DNA of 64,000 nucleotides from Yersinia proxima (lineage in GTDB: Bacteria > Pseudomonadota > Gammaproteobacteria > Enterobacterales > Enterobacteriaceae), in assembly GCF_902170785.1 (NCBI RefSeq), contig NZ_CABHYG010000011.1:248001-312000 (forward strand). The letters are read 5' to 3'. The translations under genes were made by a program, and so were the position numbers. The notes under the pieces are model-generated. The model was not told the origin of the DNA, did not search any database, and saw nothing but the letters and a program-made list of their open reading frames with translations. This document shows, piece by piece, positions 53,291-62,459 of the stretch; positions within the stretch are counted from its first letter, which is position 1; every line of letters starts with the position of its first letter.

Positions 53291-53713
53291 TTAGAAAAGA
53301 AAAGATATTAAGAAGCCACCAGAAATCGCAACAGCATAAGGAACACCTCTTTGTTGAATATCAGTACGGTTGATTAATATGCCTACTATCATCACAACTC
53401 CGCCCATTATCGCCGTATACAGAATAAAATTAATCGATTGCTCGGTATTCAATGTAATTAGTAATACGGTTATTAATTTAACGTCGCCACCCCCTATCAG
53501 TTTTAAATGAAAAATAATATAACCTATTAATAATGCTAATAGAGGAATAGCAATGCTAGCTGTAGAATATGTGATTAAACTTAACGTCAATGTATTGATG
53601 GTAACTGTAATTATCCATTTATTGCTAATAACTCGATGGCGAATGTCGCTATAACAGATTAATAGTAATTGCAGCACTAATAAAGTGGCTAACAGTACTT
53701 GTAATATATTCAC
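53291..53713 (-). CDS. tadV: TadV/CpaA, A24 prepilin peptidase
   Basis: 140-residue inner-membrane aspartic peptidase that matures Flp, TadE and TadF. Both catalytic aspartates are visible: CYSDIRHRVISNKWI (~Asp22) and LIGGGDVKLITVLL (~Asp76). There is no N-methyltransferase domain, which is normal for the TadV group. Lies 70 bp after flp, with a hairpin in that gap. Confidence 0.92.
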   Translation of the reverse strand: MNILQVLLATLLVLQLLLICYSDIRHRVISNKWIITVTINTLTLSLITYSTASIAIPLLALLIGYIIFHLKLIGGGDVKLITVLLITLNTEQSINFILYTAIMGGVVMIVGILINRTDIQQRGVPYAVAISGGFLISFLF

Positions 53714-53736
53714 TACTCGGCCTGGTTAGATGTTAA

Positions 53737-53765
53737 TAATATGGCAGCCTAAGGCTGCCATATTA
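53737..53765 (-). terminator. Strong hairpin in the flp-tadV gap (likely attenuator)
   Basis: TAATATGGCAGCC-taa-GGCTGCCATATTA is a perfect 13-bp stem with a three-base loop, 19 bp after the flp stop. On the message it is followed by TTAACATC, not a proper U tract. It probably protects the flp 3' end and partly stops transcription, so that pilin is made in excess of the machinery. Confidence 0.7.
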
Positions 53766-53783
53766 ACAGTATTGAAATGAAAA

Positions 53784-53981
53784 TTATTTAGTCACAGCTG
53801 CTTTAGCTTCTTTAACTAACTCAGCTACCAGCTCAGTTAGTGGTGTTTTAGCCGCAGTAATAAGGATACCTGCTAATGCAATAATCATGACGTATTCAAT
53901 AATAGAACCGCGATTGTCTTTCAGAAATTCTTGTGCATTAACTTGTGCTGCGACATAACCTTTAGTCATTAAATTCATCAT
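53784..53981 (-). CDS. flp: Flp major pilin
   Basis: 65-residue prepilin with a 24-25-residue leader ending KDNRG, then SIIEYVMIIALAGILITAAK: the Flp hydrophobic helix with the conserved Glu-Tyr pair. The C-terminus is short and charged (ELVKEAKAAVTK). AAGGAAAG six bases before the ATG is the ribosome site; a second ATG follows directly. The usual Flp consensus has four residues between the Gly and the Glu-Tyr; here only three (SII), so either cleavage is after Arg24 or Glu is at +4. First structural gene, 211 bp after the regulator. Confidence 0.92.
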   Translation of the reverse strand: MMNLMTKGYVAAQVNAQEFLKDNRGSIIEYVMIIALAGILITAAKTPLTELVAELVKEAKAAVTK

Positions 53982-54192
53982 GATTTACTTTCCTTGCTAA
54001 TTATTGTGAAGTTTTCCCAGTAACTTAAATCCAGTACTGAGATGATATATTGCTACTACTAAAATTGATGTTTTTATTTTCGCCTCGTTCGTAGTGGTAG
54101 CTATTAAATACTTTCGTAAGTGGTAAATCCTTTTTAGTACCATCATTTAGTCTTTTAAAATCATATTTATTTAAGTGGAGCTATTAAGATTC
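53982..54192. promoter_or_regulatory. flp upstream region
   Basis: 211 AT-rich bp between the regulator gene and flp, on the minus strand. It should hold the flp promoter and the regulator's binding site. I could not place a convincing -35/-10 pair or an inverted repeat in it. Confidence 0.35.
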
Positions 54193-54783
54193 TTATTTAT
54201 TTCCACCTAATAAGATAATAATGACCAAGACGGAGAGAAATGAGAGCCAGCAGAAAGAGAAAAAAGCGAGTAATGAAATTAATTTTTTCCAACGATTGCT
54301 TTGCAAAAAACTTTGTTTAATGTGTATCGGAGCAACCTGCGACACTACACTATGTGTAGGCACAGTAAGTGTCGCTATCTGAGAGGGATCAGGAAAAGTC
54401 ATTACGTTATGATTATCATTGTTTTTTGATTGGTTTTCGGACTCCTTACTTGCCATCATTTGGCTTACTGAACCGGTATAACGAACGCCTTTGCGCGGAA
54501 TGGTATGAATAAGGGACTCATTCAGCCCTACCTGAACAAATGCCTTACGCAGCATATAGAGTTGTCCATAATAGCTGCTTTCACTGACAGCTCCGCGTTG
54601 TTCTTTCCATACCTGATTGATAATCAGTTCTTTTTCAGTTATTCCTTCAAGTAACAGTTGTAAAAATCTAAGATTATTTTCAGTTAATATTACCACTGAA
54701 CCATCGGGACCATTCAAGCAACGTTGTGCTGGAGAAAATAGCACTGTTCCTTCTAATTTAAACACAATCTCATTTGTCTCCAT
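54193..54783 (-). CDS. Membrane-anchored winged-helix regulator (ToxR/CadC-like) of the Tad cluster
   Basis: 196 residues. The N-terminal OmpR/PhoB-type winged helix (~10-105) includes TENNLRFLQLLLEGITEKEL, QVWKEQRGAVSESSYYGQLY, LRKAFVQVG and TIPRKGVRYTG. A linker with Asn/Ser/His-rich sequence follows, and near the C-terminus one strong membrane span (LISLLAFFSFCWLSFLSVLVII, cut here: LISLLAFFSFCWLSF) leaves only a few periplasmic residues. This makes it a one-component ToxR-like transcription factor without a real sensor domain. Located immediately upstream of flp in the same direction, so it probably controls the cluster; that role is inferred. Confidence 0.85.
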   Translation of the reverse strand: METNEIVFKLEGTVLFSPAQRCLNGPDGSVVILTENNLRFLQLLLEGITEKELIINQVWKEQRGAVSESSYYGQLYMLRKAFVQVGLNESLIHTIPRKGVRYTGSVSQMMASKESENQSKNNDNHNVMTFPDPSQIATLTVPTHSVVSQVAPIHIKQSFLQSNRWKKLISLLAFFSFCWLSFLSVLVIIILLGGNK

Positions 54784-55289
54784 ATCGACGGCTACCTATC
54801 CTGTATAAGGTGTATATTTACTCTTTTATATCTATAAGGTTTTATCTTATTTTTGATAAATAAGGTTTACGCTAAATGAGGTTTTCTCTTTGATGCTGTG
54901 TGTGTTAAAAATGGCTTTTGCCATGTATTTTTATTGTAAAGTTATTAATTCATTTTTATCTTTCTTTGTTTTAATTTTTAAAGGATTGAAATAACTACGC
55001 GGCATATTCTTGCATGATTTAATTTAAATGAACAAGCGGGTATTTAACCTGAATATACTATTTTTTTTCATTAATTATCATTGTTTCTTATTTTCTTTTC
55101 ATCCTGTATTCTTTATTTAACTATATTTTCGACATTTTTATTCTGCATTTTTTATGATCTTTAAGGATTTTTAATCTTAATGTGTTCCCTGTGCATAGGA
55201 AAAGTATAACGTCATGACGCTAAATGAGTGCTTAGAGTAAACTATGTTGATTTTAGTCATGCGTTAGCTTGAGCTGAAGTGAGGCCATC
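54784..55289. promoter_or_regulatory. AT-rich divergent spacer between the Tad regulator and alkB
   Basis: 506 bp, strongly AT-rich, without a plausible gene. It contains long T runs and palindromic pieces such as ATTTAA-t-TTAAAT (about 55016-55028) and CGTCATGACG (55211-55220). The region is the boundary between the Tad block and core DNA; I found no direct repeats, integrase remnant or tRNA there. An H-NS-type silencing target would fit the composition, as an inference only. Confidence 0.5.
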
Positions 55290-55955
55290 ATGACCATGGA
55301 TCTGTTTTCTCAGTTACCCAATGAACCTTGGGTTGAAGAGTTAGCTCCTGGAGCTTTTATTTTACATCATTTTGCCCAAGAGCAGGCACCCTCGCTGTTG
55401 GCTGAGATCACAACTATTACCACTGTAGCTCCCTTTCGACATTTAATTACCCCAGGTGGCTACCGGATGTCGGTCGCCATGAGTAATTGTGGTTCGTTGG
55501 GATGGGTCAGCGATGCTCGTGGTTACCGCTATAGTCCGATCGATCCGCTAACAGAGATGTGTTGGCCCGCCATACCGCAAAGTTTTATGTCGCTGGCAGT
55601 GGCCGCTGCGCAACAAGCTGGTTTTGTGGATTTTCAGCCCGATGCCTGTTTGATAAATCGTTATGAGGTGGGGGCTAAGTTATCCTTGCATCAAGATAGA
55701 GATGAGTTGGATTTACGCCAACCCATTGTCTCTGTTTCGTTGGGGCTGCCAGCGGTATTTCAATTTGGTGGTGCATCCCGTGAGGCTAAATGTCAGAGAG
55801 TTTTATTGAGTGAAGGCGATGTGGTGGTGTGGGGCGGGCCGTCTCGCTTGAATTACCACGGTGTATTGCCGATTAAAGCCGGGTTCTCTCCCGCAACTGG
55901 GGCATATCGTATTAACTTAACTTTTCGTTGTACTGGGCGAAATGAGAAGTTATGA
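55290..55955 (+). CDS. alkB: DNA oxidative demethylase AlkB
   Basis: 2-oxoglutarate/Fe(II) dioxygenase repairing 1-methyladenine and 3-methylcytosine. The 221 residues have the HxD motif (LSLHQDRDE, ~130-138), the distal His (LNYHGVLP) and the oxoglutarate arginines (YRINLTFR). ATG at 55290 has GAGG five bases upstream; the next ATG at 55296 aligns best with E. coli, so the first two residues are uncertain. No Ada-type gene is next to it. Likely core gene beyond the Tad insertion. Confidence 0.95.
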   Translation: MTMDLFSQLPNEPWVEELAPGAFILHHFAQEQAPSLLAEITTITTVAPFRHLITPGGYRMSVAMSNCGSLGWVSDARGYRYSPIDPLTEMCWPAIPQSFMSLAVAAAQQAGFVDFQPDACLINRYEVGAKLSLHQDRDELDLRQPIVSVSLGLPAVFQFGGASREAKCQRVLLSEGDVVVWGGPSRLNYHGVLPIKAGFSPATGAYRINLTFRCTGRNEKL

Positions 55956-55968
55956 GATATTAATAAGA

Positions 55969-56003
55969 AAGCCCTCAGTTCAGCAAAGCAGAACTGAGGG
56001 CTA
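55969..56003 (-). terminator. Terminator of the cus cluster (possibly also alkB)
   Basis: AGCCCTCAGTTC-agcaaagca-GAACTGAGGGCT is a perfect 12-bp stem. On the minus strand TTTCTTATT follows, so it ends the cusA transcript; on the plus strand, after alkB, the downstream sequence has no T run. Confidence 0.8.
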
Positions 56004-56021
56004 TGGTAATACTTTTGAGAT

Positions 56022-59000
56022 TTAGTGTTGTTTGCTGTCTTTTTTATGCAGCAACATATACACCGCAGGAATGACCAGCATGGAAAGCAATGGCGCGCTC
56101 ACCATTCCACCGATCATCGGGGCAGCGATGCGCTGCATTACTTCTGATCCCGTCCCCCCTCCCCACATAATGGGCAACAAGCCGGCCATTATGGTGGCAA
56201 CGGTCATGGCTTTGGGGCGAACTCGCAATACCGCACCTTCGTGAATGGCAGCGCTCATTTCATTGGCCGTCATCGGTATACCGGGCCGTTGATGTTTTTT
56301 CACTGCCTGATTGAGATACAGCACCATGATCACGCCAAACTCTGCCGCTACCCCCGCCAACGCAATAAAGCCGACGGCGGCGGCAACGGAAAAGTTATAG
56401 CCCAGTCCATAGAGCAACCAGACCCCGCCAATCAAGGCAAACGGCAGGGTTGCCATAATCAAAGCGGCATCACGGACACTGCTGAAAGTCACATACAGCA
56501 GCACGAAAATGATAGTCAAGGTAACCGGCAGGACAATTTTCAGTTTCGCTGTTGCCCGCTCCAGATATTCAAATTGCCCAGACCAACTGAGCGAGACACC
56601 CTCCGGCAGTTTGACTTGCTCAGCGACGGCCTGCTGCATATCTGTGACGGCTGATTTTAAATCCCGACCTCGCAGATCGACATAAACCCAATCGGATAAG
56701 CGCGCATTTTCACTTTTCAGCATCGGCGGGCCTTCTGTTACTTTAATATCCGCCAGTTCAGATAATGCCACTTGCCCGCCACTGGCGGTGACAACCGGTA
56801 AGTCGCGCAATTTCTGTAGTGAATCACGAATTTCCCGTGGATAACGCAGATTGATGGGATAGCGCTCGCGGCCTTCAATGGTTTCACCGATGTTTTGCCC
56901 GCCAATCACGGTTTCCACCAACGATTGCAGCTCTTTAACTGAAACACCATAGCGGGCGGCTCGTTTGCGATCGATGTCGATATCCACATAGCGGCCACCG
57001 GCCAGCCGTTCAGACAGCGCTGAGGTCACGCCCGGCACTTTACGTACCACCTGCTCAATTTGCTGTGCCACCTGCTCAATTTGCTGCACATTTTTGCCGT
57101 TCACTTTGATCCCCACCGGGCTTTTGATCCCGGTAGATAGCATGTCCAGCCGATTACGGATCGGTGGTACCCACAAATTGGCAATACCGGGAACATTGAC
57201 CGTAGCATCCAGTTCTTCAATCAACTTATCCATGGTCATGCCCGGCCGCCATTGACTTTTGGGTTTAAACCGAATGGTGGTTTCGATCATAGTGAGTGGC
57301 GCGGGATCGGTGGCTGTTTCTGCACGTCCGGCTTTACCAAACACGGTATCCACTTCGGGTACTGTTTTGATTAAACGATCCGTTTGTTGCAGCAAATGGC
57401 TGGCTTCTCGCACTGAGATTCCCGGTAAGGTTGAGGGCATATACAGTAAATCGCCTTCATCCAAAGCGGGCATAAACTCGCTGCCCAAGCGGCTTAGTGG
57501 GTATAAGGTTGCCAGCAATAACATCCCTGCGACGGCCAGGGTAGTTTTGGGCCGCGCCAGCACCGCGGTCAATACCGGGTGATAAAGGGCGATGAGCCAG
57601 CGGTTAATCGGATTCGCATTTTCGTCAGGAATTTTCCCGCGAATAAAATACCCCATTAATACCGGCACCAACGTTATCGCTAAACCGGCAGAAACCGCCA
57701 TGGCATAGGTTTTCGTAAAGGCCAGTGGGGAAAACATCCGCCCCTCCTGCGCCTGTAGGGTAAAGACCGGAATGAATGACAAAGTGATAATCAATAAACT
57801 GCAAAACAGAGCCGGGCCGACTTCAATCGCCGCTTGTTCTGAAATACGCCAATAATCTTGACTAACTGGTGTTTGGCCGGGGTGATCTCGCCGCCATTGC
57901 TCTAATACTTTGTGCATGTTTTCGATCATGACGATCGCCGCATCCACCATGGCACCAATGGCTATGGCGATGCCACCCAGCGACATGATATTGGCATTAA
58001 CCCCTTGATAGTGCATAACAATAAAGGCACCAAGGATGCCAAGGGGTAGGGTGATGATGGCGACCAGCGCGGAACGGAAGTGGAACAAAAACAGCGAGCA
58101 GATAACCGCGACCACTAAAAACTCTTCCAACAACTTAAATGATAAACTGTCGATGGCCTGAGTAATCAGGTGTGAGCGATCATACACCGGTACAATTTCC
58201 ACTCCGGCGGGTAAGCTGCGCTGAATCTGTTGTAGCTTCTCTTTCACGCCGTTGATGGTTTCCAGGGCATTTTTGCCGTAGCGCATCACAATGATGCCGC
58301 CAGCGACTTCCCCTTCACCGTTCAATTCTGCTACGCCGCGCCGCATTTCTGGCCCCATGCGCACGCTGGCAACATCAGACAGTAAAATAGGAATGCCATC
58401 ACGGGCGGTAATCACAATATTTCTAAAATCATCCGGCGTTTTCAGGTAGCCGCTGGCGCGCACCATATATTCGGCAGCCCCCATTTCTAGCACTGAGCCG
58501 CCGCCTTCCTGATTACTGTCGGCAATGGCGCTGGCGATTTGCTGATGAGATAGATTCAGCGCACGCATCCTTTCCGGATCAAGAATCACCTGATATTGGC
58601 GTACCATGCCGCCAACACTGGCAACTTCTGACACATTTGGCACCGTTTTTAACTCAAACTTCAGTGTCCAATCCTGCAATGCGCGTAAATCGGCCAGGCT
58701 GTGTTTGCCGGTTCTATCAATTAATGCATATTCATAAATCCAGCCGACACCAGTGGCGTCTGGCCCCAGTGCCGCTTTGGCCTCGGCAGGCAGGGTGGAT
58801 TGCACCTGGCTGAGGTACTCCAGCACCCTTGAGCGCGCCCAGTAAGGATCGGTGCCATCATCAAATAAAACATAAACATAGGCATCGCCGAACATGGAAA
58901 AACCGCGCACAGTTTTAGCGCCGGGCACCGACAACATGGTGGTAGTCAGCGGATAAGTGACCTGATCCTCCACTACTTGTGGGGCTTTGCCAGGGTAACT

Positions 59001-59153
59001 GACACGAATGATCACTTGCGTGTCCGACAAGTCTGGCAACGCATCCAGCGGAGTTTGTTGCAGTGACCAAATCCCCCAGGCAGCCATCATGACTGCGCCC
59101 AGCAGTACCAACAGCCGGTTGCGCAACGACCAGCGGATAATGGCGGCGATCAT
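56022..59153 (-). CDS. cusA: Cu(I)/Ag(I) RND efflux pump CusA
   Basis: 1043-residue inner-membrane heavy-metal RND transporter (E. coli CusA 1047). The methionines of the copper path are kept: [24 protein letters not shown] and [15 protein letters not shown], equivalent to M573, M623 and M672. The transmembrane acidic motif [20 protein letters not shown] is complete. Overlaps cusB by ATGA. It forms with CusB and the outer-membrane protein a tripartite pump that clears periplasmic and cytosolic copper or silver. Confidence 0.95.
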   Translation of the reverse strand: MIAAIIRWSLRNRLLVLLGAVMMAAWGIWSLQQTPLDALPDLSDTQVIIRVSYPGKAPQVVEDQVTYPLTTTMLSVPGAKTVRGFSMFGDAYVYVLFDDGTDPYWARSRVLEYLSQVQSTLPAEAKAALGPDATGVGWIYEYALIDRTGKHSLADLRALQDWTLKFELKTVPNVSEVASVGGMVRQYQVILDPERMRALNLSHQQIASAIADSNQEGGGSVLEMGAAEYMVRASGYLKTPDDFRNIVITARDGIPILLSDVASVRMGPEMRRGVAELNGEGEVAGGIIVMRYGKNALETINGVKEKLQQIQRSLPAGVEIVPVYDRSHLITQAIDSLSFKLLEEFLVVAVICSLFLFHFRSALVAIITLPLGILGAFIVMHYQGVNANIMSLGGIAIAIGAMVDAAIVMIENMHKVLEQWRRDHPGQTPVSQDYWRISEQAAIEVGPALFCSLLIITLSFIPVFTLQAQEGRMFSPLAFTKTYAMAVSAGLAITLVPVLMGYFIRGKIPDENANPINRWLIALYHPVLTAVLARPKTTLAVAGMLLLATLYPLSRLGSEFMPALDEGDLLYMPSTLPGISVREASHLLQQTDRLIKTVPEVDTVFGKAGRAETATDPAPLTMIETTIRFKPKSQWRPGMTMDKLIEELDATVNVPGIANLWVPPIRNRLDMLSTGIKSPVGIKVNGKNVQQIEQVAQQIEQVVRKVPGVTSALSERLAGGRYVDIDIDRKRAARYGVSVKELQSLVETVIGGQNIGETIEGRERYPINLRYPREIRDSLQKLRDLPVVTASGGQVALSELADIKVTEGPPMLKSENARLSDWVYVDLRGRDLKSAVTDMQQAVAEQVKLPEGVSLSWSGQFEYLERATAKLKIVLPVTLTIIFVLLYVTFSSVRDAALIMATLPFALIGGVWLLYGLGYNFSVAAAVGFIALAGVAAEFGVIMVLYLNQAVKKHQRPGIPMTANEMSAAIHEGAVLRVRPKAMTVATIMAGLLPIMWGGGTGSEVMQRIAAPMIGGMVSAPLLSMLVIPAVYMLLHKKDSKQH

Positions 59154-60688
59154 AAGTGACTCCCATGAATATCCATGTTGTTATTGGAGTTATTGTTTTT
59201 TACCGGTTGGATCTGACGGATTTGCGCGCCTTGCTCAGTCAAGGTAAAGGTGAAATTGACTTCACTACCAACGTGGATATCCGCTGATAGTTTGCCCGGT
59301 GGCAGCAGGAAATCCATGGTCATCGCGCCCCATTTCAAGGCGGCTATCGGGCCATGCGAAAGCGTGATTGTTGAGCCATTAATCGCATTGACCTCCCCTT
59401 GTACCGAGTAAATATCGACCGGCGCTGGTGCGGTGCTATCAACGGCTGGCGCCACGGTTTCTGGGGTGTCAGCCATTTGCGGCAGGGCACTTTGTAAGCT
59501 GGCTTCTGAATCAATCAGGAACTGCCCGGAGGTCACCACCAACTGACCCTGACTCAGCCCCGATTTGATTTCTACCCAACCGTCCTGAGTTTGCCCGGCA
59601 CTGACTTCAACCGGCTTAAAGTGACCATTTCCTTCTGCCAGTAATACGGTGTTGCGGCTGCCCGTCATCAATAAGGCTTCCTGTGGAATGACCAGCACCG
59701 GTTCAAGCGTATCTGTTTGTGTCGATTGCACATTCAGGTACATACCCGGTTTGAGCTTTTGTTGTGGGTTTTCCAAGGTAATACGTGCTTTCAGAGTGCG
59801 GGTTGCGAGATCCATATTAGGCAATAACTCGCTGACTTTGCCGTGGAAGGACTCACCCGGCCAACTGGCCGTAGTCGCAGTAACTTCACTGCCGATCCGG
59901 ACTAAACTGGCTTGCGATTGCGGATAATCCATCACGATCCACACTGGATCGAGGCTGGCTAACTCAAACAGGGATTGCGTTGCTGTGACTTGCGAACCGG
60001 CACGGATATCCAGTTTATTGACATAGCCATTGGCAGGGGAGCGCAGTGTCACCCGAGTTTGTGGCTGGCCACTTTTTTCGACACTGCGAATCACCTCTTC
60101 TGGCATAAATTGCAGCTGTAGCCGCTGGCGTGCCGCCGCAGTCAATGCACGGTCCCCCAATTTGCGGATAGCCAGATACTCTTGCTGAGCAGCACTCCAG
60201 TCGGGAACCCATAACTGCGCCAAGGATTGATTTTTTGTCACTGGCTGCTGATTGGCGCGTACATATAATTGCTCGATAATGCCGTTAGCGCGGGCAGCGA
60301 TGACTTGTACACTGCGCTCATCTGTTGCCACGGTGCCGTAGCCAGTAAGGCGATAGTTGAGTGTGCGCATTTCTGCTGGCGCGGTGCGCAGCCCCAAATT
60401 TTGCTGTTGACGGGCGCTGATCATGACGCCTCCATCTTCCACGGTTTCACCGGCATAGCGCGGCACCAGTTCCATATCCATAAACGGTGATTTTCCCGGT
60501 TTATCAAAGCGTTGACCGGGGGACATCGGATCGTACCAATACAGCACTGTGCGGCTGTTTTCCGCTGTGACTTCAGGGCTTGCAGCAACGGTTGATGTGG
60601 CATGTGATGCCGGTTTCCCGAGCAGATAACCCGCGATGCCACTGATGACGGCGACAGCCACTAAAGTCAGGCTAAAATACTTTTTCAT
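59150..60688 (-). CDS. cusB: CusB membrane-fusion protein with a C-terminal CusF domain
   Basis: 512 residues, longer than E. coli CusB (407). N-terminal anchor (~1-25), a metal-capturing segment [20 protein letters not shown] with MDMELV after it, a barrel-sandwich/alpha-hairpin/beta-barrel core (~85-400), and from ~435 a CusF-like OB domain that keeps the copper residues His, Trp, Met, Met ([20 protein letters not shown]). A Pro/Ala linker joins them. The fusion suggests direct handover of metal to the pump. Overlaps the outer-membrane channel gene upstream and cusA downstream by ATGA. Confidence 0.94.
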   Translation of the reverse strand: MKKYFSLTLVAVAVISGIAGYLLGKPASHATSTVAASPEVTAENSRTVLYWYDPMSPGQRFDKPGKSPFMDMELVPRYAGETVEDGGVMISARQQQNLGLRTAPAEMRTLNYRLTGYGTVATDERSVQVIAARANGIIEQLYVRANQQPVTKNQSLAQLWVPDWSAAQQEYLAIRKLGDRALTAAARQRLQLQFMPEEVIRSVEKSGQPQTRVTLRSPANGYVNKLDIRAGSQVTATQSLFELASLDPVWIVMDYPQSQASLVRIGSEVTATTASWPGESFHGKVSELLPNMDLATRTLKARITLENPQQKLKPGMYLNVQSTQTDTLEPVLVIPQEALLMTGSRNTVLLAEGNGHFKPVEVSAGQTQDGWVEIKSGLSQGQLVVTSGQFLIDSEASLQSALPQMADTPETVAPAVDSTAPAPVDIYSVQGEVNAINGSTITLSHGPIAALKWGAMTMDFLLPPGKLSADIHVGSEVNFTFTLTEQGAQIRQIQPVKNNNSNNNMDIHGSHL

Positions 60689-61983
60689 CGCACGCTCTCC
60701 TGCGGGGTCAGATAACGGATAGCAGCCCAGGTACGGGCTAATTCTCTGGCGGCATTGCTGGTGTTGAGCTGGCTATCGAGCAGGGCGCGCCGGGCTTCCA
60801 GTACACTGCTCAAATCGCTTTTATTGGCTTGATACTGTGCCATCATCAAATCAACACGTTGTTTTTGCAGTGGTAAAACATCATTAATCTGTCGCTGCCA
60901 TAACTGCTGTGTAGCCTGATATTGCGCCAGCAGCGTGTCGAGCTGCGCCCGATGGTCACGGGTCAGTAGAGTGAGCTGGTCGTTGGCTTCCATGGTGCGC
61001 GAGACATCCGCGGCATAGTCTTTATCCTGACGTTGCGAGCGAAATAGCGGCAGATCGACGGTTACCATCACCCCTGCCATATCCTCATACTCTTCTGCGC
61101 GTTTGGCGTAATAAACTTCAATACCGACATCCGGTATCGCCGCAATGGCTGATTGCGCCGAACGTGCTTTGGCAACCTCCGCTTCGCGGCTGGCGAGCAA
61201 GATTTCCGGATGCTGATTGATGGTGTCTCGCAATACGGTGATATCCGCTGGCAGGCGGGAGAACTTGGGTAATGGGCCATCGACGTGCTGAACTTCAATA
61301 CCGGTTAACTGGGTCAGTTGGGTCTGCGACAAAGTCACGTCGCGTTGTGCGGTGGTTAATCTATCTTGCATCGCCGCCAGGGTCAGACGTGCATCCAACA
61401 CACTGCTGGGTAACGCACCACCGCTGGCAACTCCGACCCGTTGTAGTGCTACCTGTTTTTCGCTCTCCAGCACTAAAACCTTAGCATCACTCGCGGCCTG
61501 CTCGGTGAGCGCCAGATCCAGCCAGGCTTGCGCGGTTTCCTTTTGTAATCGGGTACGGATAGTTTCGCTGCCCGCTGCGGTTTTACGCGCTTCGGCACTG
61601 AGGGTATCGGCTTTTCTTTGCCGTTTATCACTGCTGACATAATCCTGCATGATGCCGATCCGCTGCATGGTCATACCCTCGCGGGTAAAACGGCGGGCAT
61701 TGCTGCCCCCAACTGGCAGGTTTTCTATACCAAACTTCAATTTGGGATCAGGCAGTTGGGTGGCAGAACTGGCCATATTTTCCAGCGCATTAACCTGATG
61801 CTGATTGGCAGATAACTCGGCCGAGTAGCGCTCTGCGGAAACCAGCGCCTGATCCAGAGTGATATCCGCCGCGTGGCTCAGGGCGGGTAAACTGAATGTC
61901 GCAGCCATCAGCAGGCGGGCTATTCCTAAGCGCAATGCAGCCGCAGGCCGCACCGGCAGTGGGTGATTCAATAAGTGGTTCAT
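60685..61983 (-). CDS. cusC: Outer-membrane channel of the copper pump (CusC-type, TolC family)
   Basis: 432 residues with a signal peptide (ALSHAAD) and two TolC/OEP repeats (~45-225 and ~240-425). The DAEPLP-type lipid Cys of E. coli CusC is absent, so this is a non-lipidated channel closer to CzcC/CopC-type OEPs of metal pumps. Place between cusF and cusB supports a Cus role. The symbol is by position rather than close similarity. Confidence 0.8.
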   Translation of the reverse strand: MNHLLNHPLPVRPAAALRLGIARLLMAATFSLPALSHAADITLDQALVSAERYSAELSANQHQVNALENMASSATQLPDPKLKFGIENLPVGGSNARRFTREGMTMQRIGIMQDYVSSDKRQRKADTLSAEARKTAAGSETIRTRLQKETAQAWLDLALTEQAASDAKVLVLESEKQVALQRVGVASGGALPSSVLDARLTLAAMQDRLTTAQRDVTLSQTQLTQLTGIEVQHVDGPLPKFSRLPADITVLRDTINQHPEILLASREAEVAKARSAQSAIAAIPDVGIEVYYAKRAEEYEDMAGVMVTVDLPLFRSQRQDKDYAADVSRTMEANDQLTLLTRDHRAQLDTLLAQYQATQQLWQRQINDVLPLQKQRVDLMMAQYQANKSDLSSVLEARRALLDSQLNTSNAARELARTWAAIRYLTPQESVR

Positions 61984-61996
61984 GATGGCTCCCGCC

Positions 61997-62386
61997 TTAG
62001 GGTTGCTGTGCTGAAATGGCGGTGAGCTGATAGCCCTGTTCAGTCTGGCGGAAGCTAAATGTGACCTGAGTGCCTACCGGGATTGGGGTTGCAGCAAGGT
62101 TATCCGGCAGGTCAAAGGACATAGTCATTGGTGGCCAGTTTAGGGCTGGAATGGCACTGTGGGCGATGGATACGCTGTTGGCATTCCAGGCTTTTATTTG
62201 CCCACCAGAGTGATAGTCATTGGTATTGGTCGTGGTGGCATCAGCCATCATTGCCCCGTGGTTATGGGACATCGGCATACTTTCTGTCATTGATGGGGTG
62301 GCGGCCAACAGCGGGGCAGAGAAAAGAACAACAGCGCAAACTAAAGTGGTAGCAGTGGTGGATACGGCGTTAAATAAAGTACTCAT
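61997..62386 (-). CDS. cusF: CusF-type periplasmic copper chaperone
   Basis: 129 residues: signal peptide ending PLLAA, a Met/His stretch (MPMSHNHGAMMAD) and a CusF OB domain with the cation-pi copper site: His, Trp, Met, Met in SIAHSAIPALNWPPMTMSFD. The start at 62386 has TTGGAGCT before it; a longer frame to 62425 is less likely. 13 bp before the channel gene on the same transcript. Its C-terminal part is clearly homologous to the C-terminus of the CusB protein in the same operon. Confidence 0.92.
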   Translation of the reverse strand: MSTLFNAVSTTATTLVCAVVLFSAPLLAATPSMTESMPMSHNHGAMMADATTTNTNDYHSGGQIKAWNANSVSIAHSAIPALNWPPMTMSFDLPDNLAATPIPVGTQVTFSFRQTEQGYQLTAISAQQP

Positions 62387-62459
62387 AGGAATAGCTCCAA
62401 AACATAAAATAAGCACAGCACGCAAGACGCGTGAATAATGTGGTTAAATCTGTCTGGAT

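Noticed and set aside
53291-53713. tadV as a truncated prepilin peptidase
   Set aside because: Only 140 residues, but both catalytic Asp regions are present and TadV enzymes normally lack the methylase half.
54784-55289. Integrase, tRNA or att repeats at the Tad block border
   Set aside because: No integrase-like frame, tRNA-like fold or matching direct repeats at the two borders were found.
59150-60688. CusB-CusF fusion as a frameshift or assembly artefact
   Set aside because: The frame is continuous, the linker is Pro/Ala-rich as in natural fusions, and a separate cusF exists upstream.
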